From Flavobacteriales bacterium UBA3364 (GTDB lineage Bacteria > Bacteroidota > Bacteroidia > Flavobacteriales_F > PHOS-HE28), in contig DEQO01000019.1 of the NCBI GenBank assembly GCA_002360495.1, forward strand, positions 1 through 18,783: 18,783 bases of DNA, given 5' to 3'. Made by a program: the position numbers and the translations under genes. Positions 1-6,465 of this stretch are shown here, piece after piece. The stretch's first letter is position 1, and the number at the start of each line of letters is the position of its first letter. The notes under the pieces are model-generated. The model worked only from the letters and a program-made list of their open reading frames with translations, had not been told where the DNA came from and did no database searches.

Positions 1-2094
1 CTGAACGAGGACGGCAGTTTGGATGGCTCGTTCGATATCGGCGCAGGATTCGAACAAGTGGCGAACATCAATGGCAGCGTGGATCATCTGGCACTCCAAC
101 CGGACGGCAAGGTGATCTGTGCAGGGTCCTGGGCCACGGTGAACGGTGTGGCAATGCCAACGATCGCGCGCTTGAACACCGACGGGTCGCTGGATGCGAG
201 TTTCGCCATCGGCACGGGCTTCAACGGATCCGTCACGGACCTGGCCCTACAACCCGACGGTCAAGTGCTCGTCTCCGGCTGGTTCGATGAATTCAACGGA
301 ACAGCGCGGGATCGCATCGCACGGCTGAACACGCTGGGAGGCTTGGATGCGAGTTTCGCCCCGACGTTCGGCGGCGGGGCCGGCGGTGATGCCACCCTCG
401 ATCTACGGCCCGATGGCAAGATCTGGTTCGGTGGCAACTGGTCCAGTGTGAACGGCCAGCCACGTGACAAGTTCGTGCTGCTCACCTCCACCGGGGCAAC
501 GGATCCCTCCTTCGTACCTCCGCCTGCGACGCCCGAGACCTATGTCCTGGATGTGGCCGGCCAGGCGGACGGGTCCCTGGTGGTCGGCTGGCACATCAAC
601 ACGCCGTGGGAAGCAGACCAACAGTTCCTGACGCGTTACCTCGCGGACGGTACGGAAGATCCACTCTTCGCAGGTCCTGATTTCAACGGTGACGTGGATC
701 ATATCATCATCGATGAGGAACAACACATCCTCTGCTTCGGGTGGTTCACCCGGCTCGGTCGGCATGGCGAAAGTGGGGCCACGCGCCTCTTGCCCACGGG
801 AGCTGTGGATCCAGCGTGGCGGCAGGCCAGCGCATTCGATCACTCGGTACTGGACCTGGTCCGCCAGCCCGATGGCAAGCTCATTTGCGCTGGTCTCTTC
901 CTTGCATACGATGAGCGCAGCGCCAACCGCATCGCTCGTTTGGGCCCGGATGGGGAACACGACACCACGTTCTATGCGACAGGTATCATCACGGACAACG
1001 TGAATGTGACCGCCGTGCAACCCGACGGAAGAATACTGGTGGGCGGACGCTGGTATCCGGGGCGTATGATGCGCCTGAACGCCGATGGATCGCCCGACCC
1101 CACTTTCACGTATGGCGGCCCCTCCATCGCGGTAAGCCAGATCGTACAGCAACCCGATGGGAAGATCCTGGTGATCGCAGGCAATAGTGTGGTACGGCTC
1201 ATGAACGATGGCTCCGTCGATCCCGGCTTCACCACCGGCACCGGGTTCAATGGTACACCGCAAGACCTGATCCTGACGAGCGATGGAAGGATCACGGTGA
1301 TCGGCTGGTTCAGCATGTACAACAATGAGGGCGCTCCACAGATCGTCCGCTTGTACAGCAATGGTGACCGTGATGCAACCTTCAGCGCAGGTACCGGCTT
1401 CGGTGGCTACGGCCCTGTCGATATGGAACGCCAGTCCGATGGGAAACTGCTCATCACCGGCTACTTCACACAGTACGACGGCACCCCGGCCGAAGGCATG
1501 GTGCGGATCCTGGCGAACGGCACGTACGACCCATCGTTCAGCATCGGTACTGGCACCGACGAGAACATCGAAGTGGTGAAGTACGGACCAGATGGCAAGC
1601 TGTACATCGGTGGGAGTTTCACCACTGTCAATGGGCAAAGCAGTCCCGGATTGGCGCGACTGTCGGCGACAGGCTCCCTGGACACCGGCTTTGATGTCGG
1701 CGCGGGGACCTACGCGGTCACCGACATCCTTTTCGAGCCCGACCAGGACCTGCTGATCGTGGGCGGTTTCACAAGCTACGACGGTGTGGGCCGCAACCGC
1801 ATCGCGCGGATCTTCGGCGGCCTCTCCACCGGCTTGGACGCAGTGGTCGCTCGAACGGATCTCACCGTTTCACCGAATCCTTCCAACGGCCATTTCACCG
1901 TGGATGCCGGAAACCTCGACGTGTTCGCCAGCCCTTGGCTGGAGGTCGTGGATGTCACGGGCCGTACCGTTCACCAACAACGATGGACCGCAGCACGTGC
2001 GGTGCTGGACCTGGACATCGCCCCGGGGCGCTACGTTGTTGCGCTGCGCGATGGAGAACAAAAGGTGCGGTCGGCGCCCTTGGTGGTGAAGTGA
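1..2094 (+). CDS. Delta-60 repeat protein with T9SS type A C-terminal sorting domain (5' end outside window)
   Basis: The reading frame is open from base 1 and already inside a repeat (LNEDGSLDGSF), so the true start lies upstream; the TTG at base 19 is not a credible start. The visible 697 residues hold about 12 units of 42-54 residues following the delta-60 pattern: a strand with QPDGKxxxxGxF, an NG turn, then IARLNxDGSxDxSF. This family is predicted to form beta-propeller-like surface proteins, function unknown. Residues about 615-697 form a T9SS type A sorting domain (SPNPSNG, then VVDVTGRTV, then LDIAPGRYVVALRDG), so the protein is expected to cross the outer membrane through the type IX system and be attached or released there. 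Units 3-5 (residues about 125-285) are the most degenerate. The next gene on the same strand starts 127 bases downstream behind its own candidate promoter. Family assignment is firm; biological role is unknown. Confidence 0.93.
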   Translation: MNEDGSLDGSFDIGAGFEQVANINGSVDHLALQPDGKVICAGSWATVNGVAMPTIARLNTDGSLDASFAIGTGFNGSVTDLALQPDGQVLVSGWFDEFNGTARDRIARLNTLGGLDASFAPTFGGGAGGDATLDLRPDGKIWFGGNWSSVNGQPRDKFVLLTSTGATDPSFVPPPATPETYVLDVAGQADGSLVVGWHINTPWEADQQFLTRYLADGTEDPLFAGPDFNGDVDHIIIDEEQHILCFGWFTRLGRHGESGATRLLPTGAVDPAWRQASAFDHSVLDLVRQPDGKLICAGLFLAYDERSANRIARLGPDGEHDTTFYATGIITDNVNVTAVQPDGRILVGGRWYPGRMMRLNADGSPDPTFTYGGPSIAVSQIVQQPDGKILVIAGNSVVRLMNDGSVDPGFTTGTGFNGTPQDLILTSDGRITVIGWFSMYNNEGAPQIVRLYSNGDRDATFSAGTGFGGYGPVDMERQSDGKLLITGYFTQYDGTPAEGMVRILANGTYDPSFSIGTGTDENIEVVKYGPDGKLYIGGSFTTVNGQSSPGLARLSATGSLDTGFDVGAGTYAVTDILFEPDQDLLIVGGFTSYDGVGRNRIARIFGGLSTGLDAVVARTDLTVSPNPSNGHFTVDAGNLDVFASPWLEVVDVTGRTVHQQRWTAARAVLDLDIAPGRYVVALRDGEQKVRSAPLVVK
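70..1820 (+). repeat. About 12 tandem delta-60 protein repeats
   Basis: Twelve in-frame units of roughly 130-160 bases encode the delta-60 motif. Recurring codon blocks include CAACCCGACGG / CAGCCCGATGG for QPDG. The units have diverged at DNA level, so the array looks old rather than freshly amplified. The boundaries given are approximate. Confidence 0.8.
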
Positions 2095-2116
2095 ACCGGA
2101 AAGCGAGCGGCACCGC

Positions 2117-2150
2117 TTGACGCGCACAAGCTTCTTCGGCATTAATATTG
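2117..2150 (+). promoter_or_regulatory. Candidate Bacteroidota-type promoter for the Spy-like gene
   Basis: TTG at 2117-2119 is followed after 23 bases by TAATATTG at 2143-2150. This fits the TTG-N17-23-TAnnTTTG pattern described for Bacteroidota primary sigma promoters, with one mismatch in the -7 element. A start near 2156 would give a leader of about 65 bases. It is the only AT-rich patch in the 127-base gap between the flanking genes. Confidence 0.5.
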
Positions 2151-2204
2151 GAGCAGGCCGCACGCTCGTGCCGGTACGGAGAGCGAGCTTACATACATCT
2201 GTTC

Positions 2205-2219
2205 CCACCACCACCACCA
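2205..2219 (+). repeat. (CCA)5 trinucleotide tract abutting a start codon
   Basis: Five CCA triplets followed by CC run directly into the ATG at 2222, so the initiation region is a simple-sequence repeat with no Shine-Dalgarno motif. If the upstream promoter is right, the tract is the 3' end of the leader. Confidence 0.85.
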
Positions 2220-2221
2220 CC

Positions 2222-2686
2222 ATGCGTTCCCTTTTCACCATTTCCGCCTTTTGCTTCGGTATGGCCGCCACAGCCCAGGAGCCCAATGACATGATCGAGC
2301 TCCTGCGCTCCGACCTGCGCACCGAGCGCCCGGCCATCGTCCTGGCCAACATGGACCTGACGGAGGACCAGCGGAAGCTGTTCATGCCCGTGTTCGATGC
2401 GTTCACCGCACGAATGAAAGAGCATTGGGAGGCACGCCTGAAGCTCTTGGATGATTACGCCGATGCGAAGGAGACCTTGACCGACAAGCAGGCCACATCG
2501 TTCATGAAGCGGCTCTTCGAGTTGGAGCGGGAGGATACGGCCATCCGCGAGGAGTATGCCGAGAAGATGACCGAAGTGCTACCCCCCACCGTGGCGGCGC
2601 GTTGGGCACAGATCGAGCGGCGGCTGGTGAAAATGATGGAACTGCAGGTCGCTAACGAGGTGCCGGTGGTGCCGGTAAAGGAGTGA
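2222..2686 (+). CDS. Small periplasmic Spy/CpxP-like LTxxQ protein
   Basis: This 154-residue protein starts at ATG 2222, chosen because it gives a clean signal peptide (MRSLFTISAFCFGMAATAQ); the frame is open upstream to a TTG at 2117, but that extension would bury the signal peptide. The mature part is highly charged and predicted all-helical. It carries two LTxxQ motifs, LTEDQ at residues 46-50 and LTDKQ at 86-90, and a closing segment LPPTVAARWAQIERRL at about 120-135. Paired LTxxQ motifs and this size are hallmarks of the Spy/CpxP family: periplasmic ATP-independent chaperones and envelope-stress adaptors in proteobacteria. Exact function here is inferred and could differ, as Bacteroidota have many uncharacterised relatives. 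It probably shares a transcript with the lipoprotein gene 28 bases downstream. Confidence 0.75.
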   Translation: MRSLFTISAFCFGMAATAQEPNDMIELLRSDLRTERPAIVLANMDLTEDQRKLFMPVFDAFTARMKEHWEARLKLLDDYADAKETLTDKQATSFMKRLFELEREDTAIREEYAEKMTEVLPPTVAARWAQIERRLVKMMELQVANEVPVVPVKE

Positions 2687-2714
2687 GCATCGAACATCGA
2701 AGAAAACGAACGAC

Positions 2715-3464
2715 ATGAAGGATATGATCTCCCTGTCCCTGCTGCTGCTGGCCGGCTGCGGGCAAGCCCAAGATCCGGATGCCAAATGGGATCCCACGGA
2801 ACTGATCGCCACGCACTATGGCGGTACACCCCAGGATGCCGCGTTGACCTGGACACCGAAAGCCGATGAAGTGGGCCACTTTGAATACGTCGGCGACCCC
2901 GCCCAGTTCGGCAACCTGGTCACCACGGTGGACACCATCCTGCACCCGACTGCGGAGATGGCACTGGTCCTCTTCCGTACGGCACGGGAAGGTGATGCTG
3001 CCGAGGCCGGCATGATGTGCATGCTCTGCGAGGACCAGCTTGGCCTTGCGGTCTATTCCAAGGACGCGAGCGGTTGGACACTGGTCAGTTTCGACAAGTG
3101 GTTCCATGCACAGGGCGTCTATGATGCGATGCACAAACCGGAACTCATGGGCGCGGGTCCTACCGCGCAAGTGATGCGCATCATATCCTCCGACGGCGAG
3201 CCCGAGCACAACAGCACCACGCACTACCTGATCGGGATCCCTGGCATGCAGGAGGTGCTCTCCATCACCACGGATGGAATTGAAGTGACGCGTGGCGGGC
3301 CCCATGGCCCCATGGAGGATACCGTCTCCCGGGAATACGCCTTCATTCCATCGGACAAGGAATGGTATGATGTGGAGGTCACGGACGGCGAAACGCCAAA
3401 GCGCTACACGTGGTCGGCCGGTGCGAAGAAGTACGAAGCCGCCGAGGCACCTGGCAGCCGCTGA
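2715..3464 (+). CDS. Hypothetical lipoprotein
   Basis: The 249-residue product begins MKDMISLSLLLLAGCG. A short charged n-region and hydrophobic stretch end in a lipobox (LLAGC) with the modifiable cysteine at residue 15, so it is predicted to be lipidated and membrane-anchored. The mature protein is soluble, with no further membrane segments. It has two close cysteines in MMCMLCEDQ near residue 100 and many aromatic-bounded beta-like segments, such as GWTLVSFDKWF and KEWYDVEVTDGETPKRYTW. I do not recognise a family. It follows the Spy-like gene by 28 bases on the same strand with no promoter between, so the two are probably cotranscribed. A role in envelope maintenance alongside the Spy-like protein is possible but is only inference from position. 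Confidence 0.8.
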   Translation: MKDMISLSLLLLAGCGQAQDPDAKWDPTELIATHYGGTPQDAALTWTPKADEVGHFEYVGDPAQFGNLVTTVDTILHPTAEMALVLFRTAREGDAAEAGMMCMLCEDQLGLAVYSKDASGWTLVSFDKWFHAQGVYDAMHKPELMGAGPTAQVMRIISSDGEPEHNSTTHYLIGIPGMQEVLSITTDGIEVTRGGPHGPMEDTVSREYAFIPSDKEWYDVEVTDGETPKRYTWSAGAKKYEAAEAPGSR

Positions 3465-3543
3465 GCATCGGTTGTCCCGTCCGGTGCTGGAATGACGCTG
3501 GTCCACCACGACCATCACCCCGGGCAAGCGAGGCTGTTCGAGC

Positions 3544-3676
3544 GATACCCGGAGTGCCACCTGGGCGCCGAAGCCAGGGCACGGGTGAGACTCCGGGTGA
3601 GGGTTCCTGCTGGGTGTAAACGCAACACGCCAGGAGCTAGGACCCCATAGCCCTGCCCACCATCCCGAAGGGTATC
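3544..3676. other. Strongly folded intergenic segment: two long imperfect hairpins
   Basis: Within the 258-base gap between the lipoprotein and GT-C genes, two adjacent stem-loops can be drawn by hand. Hairpin 1 (3547-3598): ACCCGGA pairs with TCCGGGT, GTGC (3554-3557) with GCAC (3579-3582), and CCTGG (3560-3564) with CCAGG (3574-3578). Hairpin 2 (3601-3645): GGG/CCC, TCCT/AGGA, CTGG/CCAG and GTGT/ACAC around loop AAACGCA. A further complement, GATACCC (3544-3550) with GGGTATC (3670-3676), would enclose hairpin 2 and compete with the base of hairpin 1. There is no T-run, so it is not a classic terminator. It could be a structured RNA, a leader element of the downstream gene, or a palindromic repeat. 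Not matched to any riboswitch I know. Confidence 0.5.
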
Positions 3677-3688
3677 ACCCATCCTCGG

Positions 3689-3696
3689 TATCTTCC
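3689..3696 (+). promoter_or_regulatory. Candidate -7 element (TATCTTCC)
   Basis: TATCTTCC lies 26 bases before the ATG at 3723 and resembles the Bacteroidota -7 element TAnnTTTG at 4 of 6 fixed positions. I see no TTG at the expected upstream distance. It is listed because similar TATCTT(C/G) words precede three other genes in the window. Confidence 0.3.
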
Positions 3697-3722
3697 CCGC
3701 CCTTACCACCGCGGTCATACCC

Positions 3723-6167
3723 ATGCGCACGCTTCCTTCCTGGTCCGTATACCGTCCATTGCTGGGTGCGTCCGCAGATCCTACAGCGACGCGCCTACCG
3801 GCCCTCGTTATCACGGGCATCTATGTCCTGGTCTCGTTGATCTACGGCATACTCAGCGATGCGCCGTGGGACGATGATTGCGTGGTGCGCTACTTCCATT
3901 CACAGGAGGTCTGGAGCAAGCCCTCGCACTTCTTCAGCATGTGGAACCGGCCGCTCTTCATGATCTTCTTCGCCCCCACGGCCTTCCTGGGCCGCACGGT
4001 GATGATGGTGGAGATGATCGGCATCGGCGCCATCAGCGGCTGGATACTGTACCGCGCGCTGGAGAAGCTGGGCGCCCGTCATGCCCATTGGGTGCTGCCC
4101 TTCTTCTTCTTCCAAGCCTTCTACTTCTCCGTCTCCCGCAACTTCCTCACCGAGCCGCTGGCCGTTGCCGTGATCTGCCTCGGGCTGCATGCTTTGGTAC
4201 ACCAACGCTGGACGCTTTTCGCGATGCTCGGTGGGCTGTTGCCGCTGGCGCGATTGGAGCTGGTCGTTGTGCTTCCCATCTGGGGCGTGATCCTCTTACA
4301 AGCCGGTCAATGGAAGAAAGGCCTGTGGATGGCGGTTCCGATGGTGATCGTGATGGTCCTGGGCTACTTCGTGGCCGAAAAGGACAGCTTGCTCTGGCTC
4401 GTTGATGAGACCCTGGGCAAGGAGGACACCAAGAACCGCTATGGCCACAAGGACTTCTGGCACTACTTCCAGCGCTTTGCCTACGTCACCGGCCCGGTGG
4501 TCTTCTACTTCCTGGTGATCGGCCTTCTGGAGCGGCTTTCGCGCTTGAAGGTGGACCTCTTCATCACGTTGCAAGGCATGGCCATCCTGCTCCTCTACGT
4601 CATCTTCTCGTGGAAACTGAACATGGGGAACGCGGCCGGTTTCCTGCGGAACCTGATCCCCTTGACGCCGTTCGTCGCCTTGCTCGCCTTCGATGGACTG
4701 CAGGCCTGGCAACGGGCCATGAGCGGGCCGGTCGTGGAGGAAGCACCGGCGCCTGTTCCCGTGGCCGAAGCCGTTTCGCGCCAGGACCGCAAAGGGCAGA
4801 AACGCAAGGCCGAGGCGAGCCGGAAGAAGCCGGTGAAGAAAGTCAGCGGCCCCACCTGGTGGTCGGTGGCCCGCATCCATGTGTTCTCCCTCGTCGCGGT
4901 GGCGGTGCTCTATGCCTACTTCAGCAAGGCCTTGCAGAACCACCACAAGATCTCGGCGAACACGGACCACCTGCCGGCGTACATAGGTGCCGGGTTCGCA
5001 CTGATCGGTCTCCTGGCCTTGATCATCCTGCGCAATCACGCCGTACCGCGCTGGTGGTCCATCACCAGCGCCGTGCTGGTGGCCGCCTCGGCCCTGGCCT
5101 TCACCGCGCAGACCGAACGCCCCGATGCGCACCTGAACCCCGAGCGCAAAGGCCTCTCGGAACTCTCCAACCTGTACAAGGACAGCTACCTTCGCGAGTG
5201 GCCCCTGTACGCCAACCACAGCTGGTTCTTCTGGCCGCACGACATCGGCTATCCCGATCCGCAGAAATACCGCGTGCTCAACAAGGCCGCCTTGGACACG
5301 GCGGAAGTGCATTCCATCGTCCTGTGGGAGAACCACTACTCGCACCGCCTGCAAGGCAATGTGCAACTCGCCGATATGTACAAGCGGAAGGACATGGTGG
5401 AACTGTGCCACCTCGTTGGCCGTGATCATGCCCTGACCGCCGGCCTCTTCCAGAAGGTGGATACCGTCGCCAGGGACAGCGACGCCTTGCGTGAGCGTTT
5501 CCTGAAGACCTATCCGAACAACGTCTACGCCCACTACGCGGTGATGCTGGACCACGGGCGCAACAAGCGACATGCGGAAGCACTGGCCGAAGCCCAACGC
5601 ATGGTCGAACTGGACAGCACCTATACGGACGGCATCATGGCCCTGGGCCAGGAGCAATTCGAAATGCGCGCCTATGACAAAGCCCTTGTCGCGTTCAACA
5701 AGGCGTTCAAGATGGATACCGCGCTGTACACCATGCACTACAGCATTGGTGCGACCTACTTGCAACTGAAGGACTATCCGAAAGCCGCCGCCAGCGTGAA
5801 GCGTTTCGTGAAGCGCGACAAGAAGAACAAGGCCGCGTATGAGATACTGGGTGCGTCGTATTACTACCAGAACAAGTTCGATAGCGCGGCCATCGCCTTC
5901 GGCGAGAGCATCCGACTGGACCCCAAAGGCACGACGGGCCTGCTCAATCGAGGTAGCTGTTACATGAAGCTGAACCAGTTGGACAAGTCACTGGCGGATT
6001 ACGAGCGGGCCCTGCGTATCGAACCGGGCAACCGAACGGCCTTGCTCAACAAAGGCGTGCTATTGATCCAGAAAGGCCGAAAAGCCGACGGTTGTGCGAT
6101 CATGCAGCAACTGGCCGCAGCGGGCGATCCCAATGCGATCCAGCAGATGGCGACGACGTGCAGGTGA
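3723..6167 (+). CDS. GT-C-fold-like integral membrane protein with C-terminal TPR domain
   Basis: This 814-residue protein starts MRTLPSW, with a membrane segment from about residue 27. About nine to ten hydrophobic segments run to residue 335, a hydrophilic stretch follows at 337-375, and about three more segments run to about 465. The first extracytoplasmic loop carries WDDDC (Asp50-Asp52), where GT-C glycosyltransferases place their catalytic acidic motif; RLE at 177-179 is a second conserved-looking patch. Residues about 600-805 form around six tetratricopeptide repeats, such as YDKALVAFNKAFKMD and LDKSLADYERALRIEPGN. GT-C enzymes use polyprenyl-phosphate sugars outside the membrane, and TPRs usually mediate protein contacts, so a glycosyl transfer role is likely but donor and acceptor are unknown. 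The insert at 337-375 is Pro/Ala-rich then Lys/Arg-rich, unusual for this fold. The gene stands alone with noncoding DNA on both sides. Confidence 0.75.
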   Translation: MRTLPSWSVYRPLLGASADPTATRLPALVITGIYVLVSLIYGILSDAPWDDDCVVRYFHSQEVWSKPSHFFSMWNRPLFMIFFAPTAFLGRTVMMVEMIGIGAISGWILYRALEKLGARHAHWVLPFFFFQAFYFSVSRNFLTEPLAVAVICLGLHALVHQRWTLFAMLGGLLPLARLELVVVLPIWGVILLQAGQWKKGLWMAVPMVIVMVLGYFVAEKDSLLWLVDETLGKEDTKNRYGHKDFWHYFQRFAYVTGPVVFYFLVIGLLERLSRLKVDLFITLQGMAILLLYVIFSWKLNMGNAAGFLRNLIPLTPFVALLAFDGLQAWQRAMSGPVVEEAPAPVPVAEAVSRQDRKGQKRKAEASRKKPVKKVSGPTWWSVARIHVFSLVAVAVLYAYFSKALQNHHKISANTDHLPAYIGAGFALIGLLALIILRNHAVPRWWSITSAVLVAASALAFTAQTERPDAHLNPERKGLSELSNLYKDSYLREWPLYANHSWFFWPHDIGYPDPQKYRVLNKAALDTAEVHSIVLWENHYSHRLQGNVQLADMYKRKDMVELCHLVGRDHALTAGLFQKVDTVARDSDALRERFLKTYPNNVYAHYAVMLDHGRNKRHAEALAEAQRMVELDSTYTDGIMALGQEQFEMRAYDKALVAFNKAFKMDTALYTMHYSIGATYLQLKDYPKAAASVKRFVKRDKKNKAAYEILGASYYYQNKFDSAAIAFGESIRLDPKGTTGLLNRGSCYMKLNQLDKSLADYERALRIEPGNRTALLNKGVLLIQKGRKADGCAIMQQLAAAGDPNAIQQMATTCR

Positions 6168-6221
6168 CGGTCTGGAGGATCATCCGGGGGACGAAGGCCG
6201 CACCAGCCTGGAACACGGATC

Positions 6222-6240
6222 ATCAGCACATCATGCTGAT
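6222..6240 (+). terminator. Short hairpin, possible terminator of the GT-C gene
   Basis: ATCAGCA (6222-6228) and TGCTGAT (6234-6240) form a perfect 7-bp stem around loop CATCA, 54 bases after the GT-C stop codon. There is no following T-run, so its role as a terminator is uncertain. Confidence 0.3.
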
Positions 6241-6436
6241 GGCACTCGCTACCACTGGTGGAATGCGTCCGGCAATGCGGGGCTTGTGTACCGCCCTCCC
6301 CGCTGCTTTCGACCGCTCGCAGCGTTCGCATCCATAATGCGCAAGCCAGCGGGATCCACTCATGCATTCCCACTGGGAGCTTGTGACGAACGGTTCTCTT
6401 CGCCACCGACCATTCACCCACCACCCAGGCACGGGC

Positions 6437-6444
6437 TATCTTCG
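6437..6444 (+). promoter_or_regulatory. Candidate -7 element (TATCTTCG) for the DPP IV gene
   Basis: TATCTTCG matches TAnnTTTG at 5 of 6 fixed positions. It lies 21 bases before the ATG at 6466 and 12 before the alternative ATG at 6457, so a start at 6466 would leave a more normal leader. No convincing -33 element was found. Confidence 0.35.
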
Positions 6445-6465
6445 CCGACCCCTCCAATGATCCCC

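Larger units (their letters stand above)
6168..6465. other. Noncoding gap of 298 bases before the DPP IV gene
   Basis: An open frame continues across this stretch, but its translation is low in hydrophobic order, rich in Arg/His/Pro and shows no family resemblance. I take it as a chance extension of the DPP IV frame. It holds one clear hairpin (6222-6240) and a candidate -7 element (6437-6444). No small gene or RNA gene was recognised. Confidence 0.6.

Noticed and set aside
403..1638. Minus-strand open frame of 411 codons opposite the delta-60 gene
   Set aside because: It mirrors a repetitive GC-rich gene, has no signal peptide or domain pattern, and the plus-strand frame shows clear family repeats.
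3541..3620. Cobalamin-riboswitch-like words (GAAGCC, GGTGAGACTCCGG)
   Set aside because: The B12-box and the required order of conserved blocks are missing, and the downstream gene has no cobalamin link.
4296..5765. Minus-strand open frame of 489 codons opposite the GT-C/TPR gene
   Set aside because: The translation is His/Gln/Val-rich without domain order, typical of an antisense shadow in GC-rich DNA.
6094..6465. N-terminal extension of the DPP IV frame by 124 codons
   Set aside because: It overlaps the end of the GT-C gene, lacks sequence order and would place the signal peptide internally.
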